Source of the DNA: Brachycybe producta
Taxonomy: Eukaryota; Arthropoda; Diplopoda; Playtdesmida; Andrognathidae
Assembly: GCA_036925085.1 (NCBI GenBank)
Contig: JAUPFP010000050.1
Coordinates: 162,001 to 226,000 of the forward strand
Length of the DNA: 64,000 nt
Reading direction: 5' to 3'
A model generated the notes under the pieces. It was not told the DNA's origin. It ran no database searches and saw only the letters and a list, made by a program, of their open reading frames with translations. This document shows positions 51,190 to 64,000 of the stretch, one piece after another (the stretch's first letter is position 1; every line of letters starts with the position of its first letter). A program made the translations under genes and the position numbers.

Positions 51190-54100
51190 AAGAAACAACA
51201 GAGTTAAGTTAAACAAGTCACATTAGAGAAAAGGGAATTAATTAAATGTACACAGAACCCCGTAATCTTTCTAGGTCAATAAGTTTCAGGAAACTCCTTT
51301 CCAAAATTCTCAACTTCCGCCATCTTATTTGAATAAGTCGCAGCATTGTATAATAAGTTCACGATGATGAAACAAAAACTAAATGAGATCTCATTACATT
51401 ACTTGTATCATTTAGCTTTCATAAAACTCAAACTGGATCATTTTCATTCAGTCAAGTGGAAAAACGGGGCAAAAACACTCGCGATTGGGAAAACAAACAC
51501 GTTGGTTGTAATTCAACAGCACTGTGCTTTTCAAAATTCACAAACTTAACAGTGGAACCCATCATCATCATCTTACAACTTTGATTAAATTGAAGTAAAA
51601 ATCATTAGAAAGATAGCCATCCATCATTAGCATAATGAAAACATAGAAAAACACTTTTTACTTTTTAGTCTGACTCCAAAGAAACAAGAATTGCATTCGA
51701 AAACCACACACAAAGCCCATTATTATAATTTACAGTTAAGTCATTTTGCAAAGGTCGAATCCGTTGCAGTTCCAAAATACACACTTCATAAATGACATTA
51801 ATATAACTAATCCTGGAATACTATAGCCACGAAATATGTTTCTGATAAGAAATTCATTAATTCGCAATTCCCAAACTTACATTATGGCAGCCATAATATG
51901 TATTCTGTGTGTCCGTCCGTGCAGGTGTGGCCAAAATTGGCCCGTTAAATAAATGATTCATATTTCTCATAATATAAGAAGGAAAGTCATTTTTTGTGAC
52001 TGACATAATTCCAAGTGGACATCATCAATGTCATTGAATAAAATGTGCCCAACTAACACATTTCCTCCTTCCTTATCAAACACGATTATACCCAAGGAAC
52101 AAGAGAAACGAGACTCAAATGCCATTTATCAAAAGCAGGGGGGGGGGGGGGTTTTGTTTGAAATCTGCAACCAAAAAAAAAATGCAAGGCAAAAATTCTC
52201 TCAAAAAAAGAGAGGTTTACCTAATTCTAAAAATCAACAAAATGCTAAAATTTTATAAGATGATAAATTCATAGCTAAGCTGTAGCATTTTCAAATGACA
52301 ATCCTATTTTGAATAACAATTAATTTAGTTTTTCTCACGGCAATTTCAAAAAATGAAATCTTCATAAACAAAAAAAGATAAAACATATTTCTTTAGGTGT
52401 GTGTCAATCGAAATCTTGAATGAAATTTCAATAGAATTAGTTAATTCTTTTTAGCTAATTAAATTCCTAATAAGATGCAGTTGCCATAGAAAACTCAACG
52501 TACAACTTCTCAATTGACGAATCGTTATTTGATTACGCCTGTGTCTCCCACCCCAATCCATTGCCGTAACCATAAAAAAGCCCAAGTTTTAAAACGGATT
52601 TATCACATGATCGATCCCTTCCTTTTAAGTGAAATGTGGCGTCGTCGTTTTCACCCATCACTGGCTGCAGTCACTGACTGACTGACTGACTGAACCAACC
52701 ACACCACACTACACTACAACAGAATCACCATCATATCAGATAATCCGTTTTTAAGCTCAAATCTTTTTTTTTTTTAAAAATCCGAATAAATCTTTAAGCT
52801 AACCATTAATAGTTAATACTCAAGCCAAACATTCACACACGATATTTAACAAGTTTAGCACTGAATTGGTAAATATGGTTCATCCTAAATGATGGTTTTT
52901 ATCTTTGTCGTGGTTCTCATTCCAAATGCGTTCATTTAAATTAGCTTTTATCTATTTATAGCACTTTTATTTATGCTTTGCACGTAACTTTAAGTCTGAT
53001 TATGCATTTATACACCTTCTTTTTCTCTTCCTATTTATTCACTTGACTAATCATCAATTCCCGTTCTTTTTTGTTAGTCAACAACCTTTATTCGTACATT
53101 TTCTTCCCTCATCTTCTTTTATTCAATTTACGAGCACTTTTTACTTTTCTACTTATTCAAATGTGTTCATTCCTTTAATTTTATTTGGCTTTTTTCTTCT
53201 TTTTTTTTGCTTGTAAATATCAAATTGAATTGAGTTTATAACTGAATAAATATATTTTTTGACTCAAATGCTAACTTTTATAAGGTTTCAACTGATTTCC
53301 AAAAATCTCATTTGTTGGCACCATTCCCAATGTCCTCCTTCCTAAACACTGACTGTATTGTATTGTATGTCTCCTAACAACCGAATATTTGCTATTAACA
53401 CGAGAAATATTAAATATACTCATGAGTCGAAGGCAACAAAAAAAAATAGCTAGGTCTATGCTTTTTGAAATCAAAGAGGCTCAATAGAGGCTACCGTTCT
53501 AAAATTTAAAATACATATGAATTAAAGATGTAGGTTAACTGTAGCCTCCAATCAGCCTCTTTTATTGTAATAAAAAAGCATAATTATTTTTGCCTTCCTT
53601 ACTTACTCATCATAACATTTAAAATTAATTGTACATAGTTTCAATGTAAATTAGGCTGACTGACCACACTCTACCAATTCAGTCTCAATAGTTGACCTAC
53701 TAATGTCCAGTGTTTTGTCTGTCTAAAATTAAAGAGTCCATTCTGTCACCCACGTGTACTGAAAACATTATCGACGATTTCTCATCAAAAATTCTCAAAT
53801 TTGTTGTAGTGCTGTCAGAAACATTCGTTGACTGTCCCATCTGTTATGGAACCTTGTTTTAGCAAACCACACCACCACCATCATAATATTATAATAGAAT
53901 GTTTTTTGAGCATGTTTACCGTCACTTTTTCCCAACCCCCACACCCCACCCATCCAATCAAACAACAACATTGCTACCATTTTGTGCTTCTTTCAGTCAC
54001 TACTATTTTGACTGTGGACACATACACATCCTTAACAACATTACCATTATCCATGAGAGAGAGAGTAAGAAGAAAAAAATGTATTTCATTAAAATGGAAT

Positions 54101-55465
54101 CTTTTGTTTCCACCCATAGATGACAATGTCTCTAAGAAGAAAAAGAAGAAAGAAAGAGAAAACACAATGTATATATGTATATATAACGTTATGTTGTAAT
54201 AATACATCAGCTCAAAACACAATTACAGGCACATTGCACTTTCTTCTTGGCCTCAAAATGAGATTTGTATCTATTTCGAATACCAATAATAATATTCAAC
54301 TCCATCTCGTTCCCTTGTAAGTTGCAAACAAACAAACAAACACACAAAAAAAACCTCATCCTCTTTGAACAACATTAAGTGTTCTTTGAAATTCAAACAT
54401 AGTAATTTAATTCCATGTTGCACCTATATCGAAATTTCTATTCAAGAGGTGTCTCATAATATTTATGATAATAATAATAGTAATCAAGAAAAGTAACGAA
54501 AGGCAACAACAAACACACAACCTAATGTAGTGTTTGTTATTATTGTTTAATAAGTCCACATTATCAATTCTGTCGGCAACCTCAAAAAACAACAACACGA
54601 AAGAAACTGAAATACACATTCAAATGAAAAACCACAAATTTGCCAATAGGATGTATTAGAGGAGGGTGGGAGGAGGCTACAATATAAACACAAAAGCTTC
54701 AATGAGCTGTGACCAAAAACACATTAACTCACAAACACAATCTTGGGTGGAAAAATTCCAATGGGTAATTTTTGATGTGTGCAAAAATTAATGCAACATA
54801 TTTCAAGCAACTATAAATTGTATACTGTTAAATTCTACAGTTGCAACCACACAAAACAATTGAAAAGCAGCATATTATCATTCATTCATAAGGTGATTTT
54901 TTTTTACTTATTACGACCAGCACAAACACAATTCAAGTGTTGGAACTTAGAACAACTATTGTTGCAAAGTGTAATAGTAAATGACTGTGCATTCGAGCAC
55001 ACCAATTTAAGTTGCAATCGATGTAATATCACCGACCATTGTACAAGACTGTTGCGCCATATCATTGTAGTATTACTAGGCGGAAAGGGGGGCTCCCCAT
55101 AATAAGTCTATTATTACAAGATAAGATATTAAAATTTTAGGCGCTATTAGAAAGTATACAGAATATTAATAAATAATCAAGGAAAAAATAAAAGCTAAGT
55201 TATTTTAATAGTAAAAGATTAGAATAAAACGTACCATAAAATGGCATTCACAAAAGAAAAGGTATTTGCTTCTTCGACATTACCTAACCATTTTGTCAAA
55301 TTAAACCCTGGAGATACCAGTTGAAAGTTCGCACACACAAATGACAAACAAAAATATCATTTCAGTATAATAATAATAATAATAATAATAATGTGTTACT
55401 GTTGTTACTACGTAGCTTAGATTTGCAAATTTTTCTATTTTTTTTCTATTAAGTATATATCATTA
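48366..55465. other. Gene-poor intergenic region
   Basis: Seven kilobases with no supportable coding exon. Simple repeats include CAC at about 49317-49332, GACT at about 50636-50658 and 52674-52694, GA at 51153-51188, poly-G at about 52139-52152 and AAT at 55366-55392. Frames at 50014-50406, 53828-54199 and 54779-55102 have no recognisable motif. Confidence 0.5.
51153..51188. repeat. (GA)n microsatellite
   Basis: About 36 bp of GA repeat with one C interruption. Confidence 0.95.
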
Positions 55466-55505
55466 AATGAGCTGAAAGCTACCATTCTAGTTTCTAACAT
55501 TTTCA
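55466..55505. mobile_element. Right-end fragment of MITE family A
   Basis: AAGCTACCATTCTAGTTTCT followed by AACATTTTCATT matches the right arms of the copies at 12930 and 29392. No left arm is found nearby, so this is a solo end. Confidence 0.5.
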
Positions 55506-58500
55506 TTATTCTCTATACAGAATAAGCAAGATTTCGAAAATGATAAAAACAGATCCATAGCACATATTATTGAAAACAAGAAATAAGATACTCAGAATCC
55601 AACCAAATCCTATTCAAACTCGTTTCTCTTCATTAAATCTTAGAAGAAGAAAAAGACAATTATTCTATCTAAATTCTATTCTATTGTTAAGAGAAAATGA
55701 CTTGTGTCAAAATATTCTAATTAAAACGAAACTGAGATTTCATACTGTAAAAAGAAACAATAATTAGAATGAGAAAACATTAGATTTAGACATAATAACA
55801 ATTAAACAGAACTTACAAAAAAGGAGAAGACAAAAAAATATGGTTAAAAATTAACTTAATTAAAAAAATAATCTAAATTGTGTCTCTCTTTTTTAAATTG
55901 CAAATAAAAATAAATATTTATACTTGCAATACACAACTTCAAATGGACAATTAAAACACAATTCAAATAAATAAACTTCAGAATAATTAGAACTATAACT
56001 GGATAGAAGAAAAAAATAACCCTAAGCGGATTAGAATTCCCATTTAGTCTAAAAAAAACAAAGCTTAAGAGCCAGTCTTTTTTTAATTATAATATTCTAG
56101 AAAAAGATTAATCAAATGTATGCAAATGATAATAACAATGCCCAATCAAAGGCAGATAAAAATTCCCTTTCAACTTTTAATTTTACACATTGACATTGAA
56201 GATTGACTGACAAACAACATGGCTTTTTGGTAGCCATGTTTCAATTGTTGCCACTCCCTTTATCGAAAACGTGGTTCTCCATTTCCTTACACAAAAATCA
56301 AAGAAATACCGCATGATTAAGATAATGAATATTAATTCACTTCACCCCCTTTTGGTTACGGTATGTGGTAACTTTCAAAATTGCAGCTTCAACTAAGGAT
56401 TCAACCAGCTATTGGTTGAACCGATTCGTATTCCTCGACTTCAAACATAAAAAGCGTATCAAATTTAATAAGAAGAAAATCAACACGTCAAATGGGAAAT
56501 TGCAACACTAAGCATTTATTCCTTTTTTCTAAGAAATATGTTTAGAAGAAAAAATATATGGAAACAAACAGACAACGACAATTTAGATTATAAAACATAT
56601 AAGTCAATTAAAATTTCACTAAGTCAGCATCTTAAAAGCTTAAGAACAATATTACTTGAATATTGAGAGAAGATACGAGAAAAATAAAATAGCTCACAGG
56701 CAACAAAACAAATGTCTACATTGAAGCTATTGCTGCATATATACTCGTATATACAATATATATTTAAAAATTGTCTCCTTTTCAAATTAGTTTTGAATCC
56801 TCTCATCATCATCATCGTCATCTTCCATAATATGGGTGTGCATGTGGTTCGATTAAATATGGAGAAACAAAAAATGCCTTTGGCCAGAAGTGGGCCATTT
56901 ATCAGTAGTTTGGCACATTTGGCCCAGTTGAAAATCCAACTCCAAACAAAGTATTCCTCCATCCGTAACCCACCACCACCACCCATAACATAAAAGTTTC
57001 AAGCTAAATGTAGTAAGTAGTAAGTAAAGAAACAGCATCCTCTTAATAATCTTCACATAAGCTTTTAAAAAGTTGAGGATCATAATAACATTGTTTGTTT
57101 GTGCCCTTGCACCCTCCCCCCCCCCCTTCCCTCCTACACTCCAACCCCCCATCGTGCTCAAACTCAATCAAAACAATGTGGGGAAAATGGAAGATGGTAA
57201 AATTTGATGACTAGGCCAGAAATTATTTTTTTTTTCCTTTCCTGCCAAACAAGATAATGACATTTTCAAATTTGATGAGATAACGGTTCCCATCAGGACT
57301 GACTTTTCTTTGGTGGAATGGGATGGTAAAAGATGAGGGGTGGGGAAATTTATTAGGGCCCCAAAAGAAGGCGAACAACGACACACAGCAGGAGGCTTTT
57401 TTTAGATAAACATTGGTGTCATAAAGAAAATCAGAGTAAATCCAAAAACAAGGTGAGGTTGTTCATATAAGAAAACTAATAATAATGGCATTACATGTAA
57501 TAAAAGACAAATTTCTTTAATAAAGTCATTATTACTATTAAAAGTTAAGGTGGTGTTATTGGTTTTTTATAACCAGAGGAGGCTCAGTAATATAAGCTTA
57601 CAAAAATAAATTCCATCAGAAAAAAAAACCTTCTTCGTGCAGTTGTTCCTCTAGTTTAATAGTAAGTACAAGGCTAAATATAGCTAGTCTACTCAATTTA
57701 CTTGTTCGGGGTGGTTTTTTAGCAACTTTTAGGTAAGTCGATTGCCGGAAGGTATTTTTGAAGGAGATTTCATTGAATCCAAATTTACCAATTCACAATT
57801 CTTTCCATCCACAAAACAAATATAAAAAAAAGACATGAAATCACCTACTGAAATAACTGAACAAAGAAAGAAACCAGCCTACCACATTATTGCAAGATGC
57901 ATTACAATGGCTAAAGTTCAGTAGTTAGTTTTGGGGTTGTGATATTCATTTGTATTCTGCAAAGTTATGCACTAAATTAAGTTTTCAGCCCTGGAATCAA
58001 TATTCACTATTTTACAAAATTGAAAACGTCGACTGTGACGTGAGTTAATCCAAACCCCCTTGTTGTTTAGTAGTAGATTTTTTTGTTGACACGTCGTTTA
58101 TCACTTCAGTGGACACACACAAAATTAACTGAAAAAGCGTCCATTGAGAATGACAGTAGCCTACTGTGTGTTTATTTGTCAATACCACTAGCACCCAGAC
58201 ACACACACAGCAGCAGTAGTAGTAGTAGTAGTAGTAATACCATCTTCAATAAAACACATACTCATCCAACCCATTCCCACCTTTGTAAATTACCCACCCT
58301 CAATACAGTCCTTTTTTCCAAGTAACTATATATACTACGTTTTTTTCTCTTCTTCTTCCGTTATATTCTATTATCCGATATACAAAGAAAGTAACACAAA
58401 GAACTAAGTCATCTGGGCTTTACTCTAGTTCTTAAGGGGGTGATGTGTCACAACAACAACAACAACAACAACAACAACAGCTGTAACAAAATGGAGATCC

Positions 58501-58879
58501 CCCCCTATTTAGCTGTCAGAAAAATGATGATGATGATGATGATCTTCTTGAAGCAAAAAAAGCTCCTCCTCCTCCTCATCATCATCATCATGTTCGTCGT
58601 CCTGTAGAATCAGAGCCAAGAAATGAAACTCATCAGTCAAATGTGACATTTGGCGACACAAAAACACTTATCAACAACACTAATTTAAGGAACAGCCCGA
58701 CCGACATTAATCACTTCCAAATAAAAACCTATTAAGTTATTAAACAAACAAACAAAAAACACTGACAAATCTTATTTTACTTATTTCCACTCCACTGTCT
58801 GTGGCCACTTTTACAATAGAAATTTACCACCGTCAAACTTCTTACTTGAAACCGTATCTCTACTTGTTGCTAAGTTGTT
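55506..58879. other. Intergenic, triplet-repeat rich
   Basis: No supportable gene. It holds (TAG)n at 58209-58236, (CAA)n at 58449-58480, and complementary GAT (58524-58543) and ATC (about 58577-58592) runs that could pair. Frames at 56624-57167 and 57168-57386 show no known domain. Confidence 0.5.
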
Positions 58880-58995
58880 AACACTTTTTGACTAAAAAGG
58901 TGGCGGCTGGGCTGTGGTTGCAATGTATTTTCTAAGTGGTCGACTTCATTTTGCAGTCGAAAAAATGATCAAAAAGTGGCCCGTTTGTTCCTAGC
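58880..58995. mobile_element. MITE family B, copy 2
   Basis: It shares the core GGGCTGTGGTTGCAATG and the ends of copy 1 (41576-41742). Its right end, CATTTTGCAGTCGAAAAAAT then GATCAAAAAGTGG, is the complement of copy 1's left end. It is shorter than copy 1 (about 116 bp). Confidence 0.65.
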
Positions 58996-61782
58996 CTTAA
59001 ACTTAAAATAAGATAAATATTAAAATGGAAATCTCATTGAAATCTAAACAATAAATTAAAAGTTAGTTTTGTATTTATTATCTGAAATCCTATAACTTAA
59101 ATACTAGAATGCAGACACCACACAGCCTTCTAATAAAACACCACCTTATATTTTGAATTGAGATTTTTTTTATTAAAAGTATTAAAAAAAAGGTGTTTAA
59201 GTGTCAATTTATTGTTATTTCAGTGCCTAATATAAAAGAGTATAAAATAAAATACTGTAACAACTAATATGACGTTATAATATTCCAAACACACACCGTA
59301 TAGTAGGCCTAAATCAGAAAAGTTTCTTCTTCTTCTTCTCCGGTTCTAATAAAACATGAGCTTCAAAGCACAGCTTTTATCGTGATTAAATGGAACAAAC
59401 CCAACGGACTTTAATTCATATATTATGACTGAGTATAAAAATCTTCAATACCCTTCTTCATCCTTCTCCTCCATTCGATGAATTTTGTTTTAAAAAAGAG
59501 AATTTTTTTCCAGGTGAATTTTACATAAAAACACTTAAAAAGGCCGTTAAGTACCCATTATGGAAGAGGAAACGGAGGGGGCCCCTGTCGTAGAAATCGA
59601 GATATATCCATTATTATTATTATTATTATTATTATTACTACGATAGACTAACTTTCTTCTCGTTTTAACATTTTATTCTCTCCATCATTTTCAAAATTAA
59701 ACGACTCATTTTTATGAACATCTCAAAGAAATGTGCTTCATAAATTACACTCTAAATTGTTATTTAATCTTATATGCTTTGTAGTAATCAAATTACAACC
59801 CTAAATACTTTAGTGTGTTTGTTACACCAATGAATATATTCACACGTCATTACAGTTATATCACAAAGAGAGGGGGGGGGGGGAACAGCTAAAGGAATTT
59901 AGATCTTTTACATTGCAATACACACGTCATTTATTTCATTCTTTATTTGCACAAAAGTGGAACGAAAAAAATAGAATTTATCAATTTCATACATTTCAAA
60001 CTTACTCGAAATAATTTGCATTTAAAATGTTGAGAATTCTTAAACAACATGTTCTTCTTTAATTTAATAATCATTGGAGCATTAATGAACTAAAATATTC
60101 AAACGAAACACGTTACAGATTTAAACAAGAGAATATTCAAAGATCAACTAATGTTAATTATTTTTAAAAATTAAAAGGCAAACAGAAAAAAAAGAGAGAC
60201 GACTATTTTTCCCCCAATTCCATACTTCCTATTAAAACGAAATAGAGTCAGTTGTATTTGGCGTCTGGATTTGGAGGGGAAAAAGCTAAAAGAAAGACAT
60301 CCAACCAACCAAACATACTTCCGGTTAAATATCCCATTTGCCTCTAAGGCTAAACAATAAATCCACTAGTGACCTAAGTGAAATCTCTGTCATCCTTTTT
60401 CTGCATGAATAACATAAGTAAACAAAATTCCAAATTTGTTTTAAAATCAACGAGATAATAAGAGCCCCATCCTTACAATATCTACATTTCAAAACGAACG
60501 TAGTAGACGAGAAAGACACTCGCTCTCTCTCTCTCTCTTCCATAAAAGTGGGCTCCCAAAATGTACACAAATGTCATCAGTGATTGCCGCCCTTCGGGCG
60601 CAAATCTTTATTCTCTCATAAAAACTCCCACTGATAATATAATTTTTTCCTATTATGTTGGTTGCCTTGGCGTCTTTTCCATTTTTAAAAAAATTTATCT
60701 CTTCAGTTATCTAACTGACTGTACCATTAGCAAGTAATACATTCAAGATGTTCTTTATAGGCGTGGCTTCACATTTCACTCAACTAGTCGGTTAATTTAC
60801 CCCGAAAAAAAAAAGATTTCCAAAAAGTGATTCATTACGTCATGAGGTTTTATTCGCAGATATTTTTTTCATAATTGTGTACAGTGTAAACACAGCAGAA
60901 GCTTAAAATAAACTATAGTTAATTATGTCCCATGTATATGTGTTGCTCTCGTACATTGACATCAGTTGCCAACAAACACAAAAATCATCACTTCGAAAAA
61001 ATGGCATTCAAAAAATCCATTCCTTTTTCTCAGTTAAGGGGTTTGGTGGTGGGAGGAGGAGGAGGAGGAGAGGGCTAAAACAATTTTAAAGAAAAAATCC
61101 TTCGAAAATGAGCAAAAGAATGTTTCTTGCTCCATTTCCGTTGGCAGAAATCTCAACATTTTTAGTTGTTGTGAAAAGTTTTGCAATTAGTTAGCTCAAA
61201 GATAACCTAACGGAGGATATTTTTTTACTTTACTTTACTTCACTTCCAAAAATATCTGACAAAATATTTTTCATCAATATTTTGAGAGATTACAAAATAT
61301 CTGCAACAACTTTCTTCTTTTTTTTTTCTTTCAATGGTTCTAAAAAGAAAGTTTTTTTTATGGAGATAGAGAGAGAGAGAGAGAGAGAGAAATCAATAAA
61401 ATGAACTTACTCGTTATAAAACGCACTTTTAATTAGTTTGTAGAGAGCCCAGGATCCGCTTTTGAAACGTGAGAAAGGATCAAAAAGATCCTTTAATTTA
61501 CCTAATGTATTATATTGAGAGGAACCACACAATCTAAAAGGTCCCCCCCCCACCTAACCAGCCCCAAAACAACACAAAGAGTTATATACAAAAAAGGAAC
61601 CCCCTCACCAATTGTCTTACATTGTTATCGCATTTAGTAATTGCCACCACTGAGAAGAATGACAAGTGCGGGTCAACTTTCCATTTCCTGTCTCATTCGA
61701 TACCCCTCCTTCATACCCCTCCTCCATTCAACCATTTAGACTCAATATTGGATTCCACACATTGAAAGTTAACTCGTTACAC
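58996..61782. other. Intergenic
   Basis: No gene seen. It holds (ATT)n at 59611-59638, a poly-G run near 59871-59883, (GA)n at 61368-61391, and an isolated GC-rich stem, TTGCCGCCC/GGGCGCAA, at about 60586-60604. Confidence 0.5.
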
Positions 61783-62177
61783 CTCGTTTCCACTACAAAA
61801 ATTAACTGCAGTTACATAAAACCAAGGTTATATAGTTAACTGCACACAAGCTAGACTACGCTTTTGTGTCATTTCCTGTTCAGTTGCATTTCCTGTTAAA
61901 CAGTTGTGCATTTTGTGAAATTTTCACTCTTCAATTTAGTCAAAAATGGAGTGCCCGCACTATCTGCCATGTTTTTGGTAGGGCTAAATGTGTTTAAACA
62001 CATTAAGTGACGTATTTAACCATTCAATAATGTGGTTAACAACATTGTTGTCGAATGAAGTTAACTCCATTGTTCAGAAATTTAATCATGGCTTAATGTA
62101 AATACATTTGTTTCCACTTGAAAATTAACTGTGTTTATTACTTTTTAATTGCAGTTAATTTTTGTAGTGGAAACGAG
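61783..62177. mobile_element. MITE with 32-bp terminal inverted repeats
   Basis: The left end CTCGTTTCCACTACAAAAAT then TAACTGCAGTTA matches the complement of the right end (62146-62177) at 31 of 32 positions. A partial internal copy of the end (TTTCCAC...AAAATTAACTG) lies at about 62109-62131. The 395-bp interior is rich in GTTAAC motifs and has no transposase. The near-perfect ends suggest a fairly young insertion. No clear target duplication is seen. Confidence 0.8.
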
Positions 62178-64000
62178 ATATTTGAAAAAGGAGAAAAACA
62201 AACAGATCAGACTCAAAAAGTGATAAAAGTCTAAAAAAAATTGAGACTCGAAAAAGAAACAAATTCCCGCCCCCCCCCCCCCCAAAAAAAAAAATAACTG
62301 AAATTCATAAGTAAAAAAAAGCAAAATCAACCGATAAAAAGATAAAAAGCAAATATTTTGGTTACCTTAAAATATTAATATCGATCTTTGTAAAAATCAT
62401 CATCATCTTAGCTTATAATAAAATCTGAACATCAAAGAATGTCAATATTAAAAACATCAGTTTCAGTTTTTCGATCAGAAGAAGAAAAAGAAGAAAATAT
62501 GAAATTTCAAGAAGCAAACAATTTTTTTTTGAGGGAGGAAAGGTTTGTTTAACCTAACCTGTTTACCCTCAACCCCCATCTTACCTCCACAACCCCCTCA
62601 GAAATTCAAACAAAAATCATAACAGAAAGAAAAAAATTGACGAATTCTTCACTTTTGTGTAGATTTAACAAACACTTTGCGCAGAACCTATGATCGAAGG
62701 GAAAAAAATGGAACACAATCATTGTTTGCAATGTCTTTATTCTCTCTATCTATCTATCAATATATAAGAAACAAATTCATAAATTACACATAGACACAAT
62801 CTATTTTAAGTTAAATTTTTTTTAAATAGTGAACCCACCTCCCCCCCCCCTTAAACTCAACCCTTTTACATGAATTTCGTTTCATATCGAAACACACATC
62901 CATATATTTCTCCTAATGGATTTCACAATTTGAAAAGTAGTAGTAGTTTGGGGTAATTGTGTCTTCATTTCTTATTCGGTTATTCTTTTTCTTATGTGTA
63001 TAATCATCAACGGCCATCAAAATACATGGAGAAAAAAAAACTTTCAACAAAGTTGAGATGAAGTTATTAGAAATAACTGACATTTCAGTGCAACATCTTT
63101 TTTTAACTCTCCAACTTACACTCCTACCACCAAGGGTAGGACTGATGATACATTAGGCTTACTACAATCCATCAAAAATAATAACCAGTCCCTCACCACC
63201 CCGCCCCTTCGTCGTCATCATCGGGCAATCAAAAAATGTACATCATCTTCAGGTTTACGTAATGTCATATTTTCCTCCCTATTTTTTTAAATACCGCAAC
63301 ATTTTCACAAAAATCCTTCTTTTTTTTGGCAAGTGCAAATACAAATGGACTTTACTACTCATCAGCAAATGACTCAACATTTTCGAAGAAATTGAACAAA
63401 AAGGAAATTTAAATAATTAGAGAAGCAAACAACTTCTAAGGAGAAACATCATAAAGAAAATGTTTCAACAAAGTTAGCAATCTACTGTTAAGCAGTGTAA
63501 TCAGTATTCTTGTACCACATTTTACATTTAAGTATTAGTCACGATGTAATGATTTTTAGATTTCCATTTGAGGAAGACAAAACGGGTGGGAAATTCTTAA
63601 TGTTGTTAAGCATTAGCTCAAGTATCCAGGGGATGGAGATGGAGGCTAGCCACTGGGAGATGTGTATCGAGTGTGCTGTCAAATTAATCTCCTCCACATC
63701 TACCCCTGTATAAATGCTAAAATTACTATTACTGGAAAACAATGTGCTCCCCTTGAAGAGTGGAACGTAACCGAGACCAAACTTTCTTTCTCTAACCTCC
63801 AAAATTAAAAGCATACCTAGCCTTTTACCTATGAGGTGGAACAACCCATTGGTCAGGAAAATTAAATTTATCCAATTCCAATGTTAAACAATTAATGTTC
63901 ATTTCATCAAAACTTCATTTATGAGTGGCGTTGTGTCGAATAGAACGACATGAAAATACAAAATCTAATAACAATTTCTTTTTTTAAAAAAAAAGCTGTC
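62178..64000. other. Intergenic to window edge
   Basis: No recognised gene. A poly-C/poly-A block lies at about 62266-62293. At 63539-63844 the minus strand is open for 101 codons and the plus strand is open over part of the same interval, in sequence slightly less AT-rich than its flanks. I recognise no domain in either direction; it could be an exon or a decayed transposon fragment. Confidence 0.4.

Overview
The window is nuclear DNA of an animal, most likely a marine invertebrate. It is AT-rich (roughly one third G+C by eye), gene-poor and full of microsatellites, inverted-repeat transposons and homopolymer runs. The genes have GT-AG introns and bilaterian protein families. An invertebrate-type D1 dopamine receptor fits a protostome, perhaps a lophotrochozoan, but the phylum cannot be fixed from the sequence. 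I see no bacterial operons, tRNA, rRNA or CRISPR.

Three protein genes are well supported. (1) Minus strand, 9420-10838: a complete six-exon glucuronosyltransferase I (B3GAT3/GlcAT-I), 334 aa, with introns of only 61-126 bp. I assembled it from exons, including two 5' coding exons and a last exon too short to stand out as open frames. Its inferred 5' leader carries a 17-codon upstream ORF whose stop overlaps the main start codon (TAATG). (2) Plus strand, 22712-23593: a two-exon, 88-aa homeodomain-only protein resembling vertebrate HOPX. It has the PRD-class intron at homeodomain position 46/47 and lacks the DNA-contacting Asn51. (3) Minus strand, 38000-39259: a Dop1R1-type D1-like dopamine receptor, 419 aa in one coding exon. 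A possible promoter and first exon of a further minus-strand gene lies around 7855-8540.

Mobile DNA: a composite Helitron at 46073-48365 has two 3' ends facing outward (hairpin plus CTAG), helicase remnants, a large CCCTAAA-containing minisatellite that switches strand, and a long internal palindrome. A 2.2-kb foldback element at 32291-34487 has arms of about 936 bp, a 324-bp spacer and a possible 4-bp target duplication. Smaller inverted-repeat (MITE-like) elements lie at 4237-4622, 14534-14657 and 61783-62177. One family recurs at about 12930, 13826, 29392 and 55466, and another at 41576 and 58880.

The three genes have no evident functional link: proteoglycan linker synthesis in the Golgi, a probable non-DNA-binding transcriptional cofactor, and a neuronal amine receptor. 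The rest is intergenic or intronic sequence in which I find only simple repeats. Some of it may be introns or UTRs of these genes.
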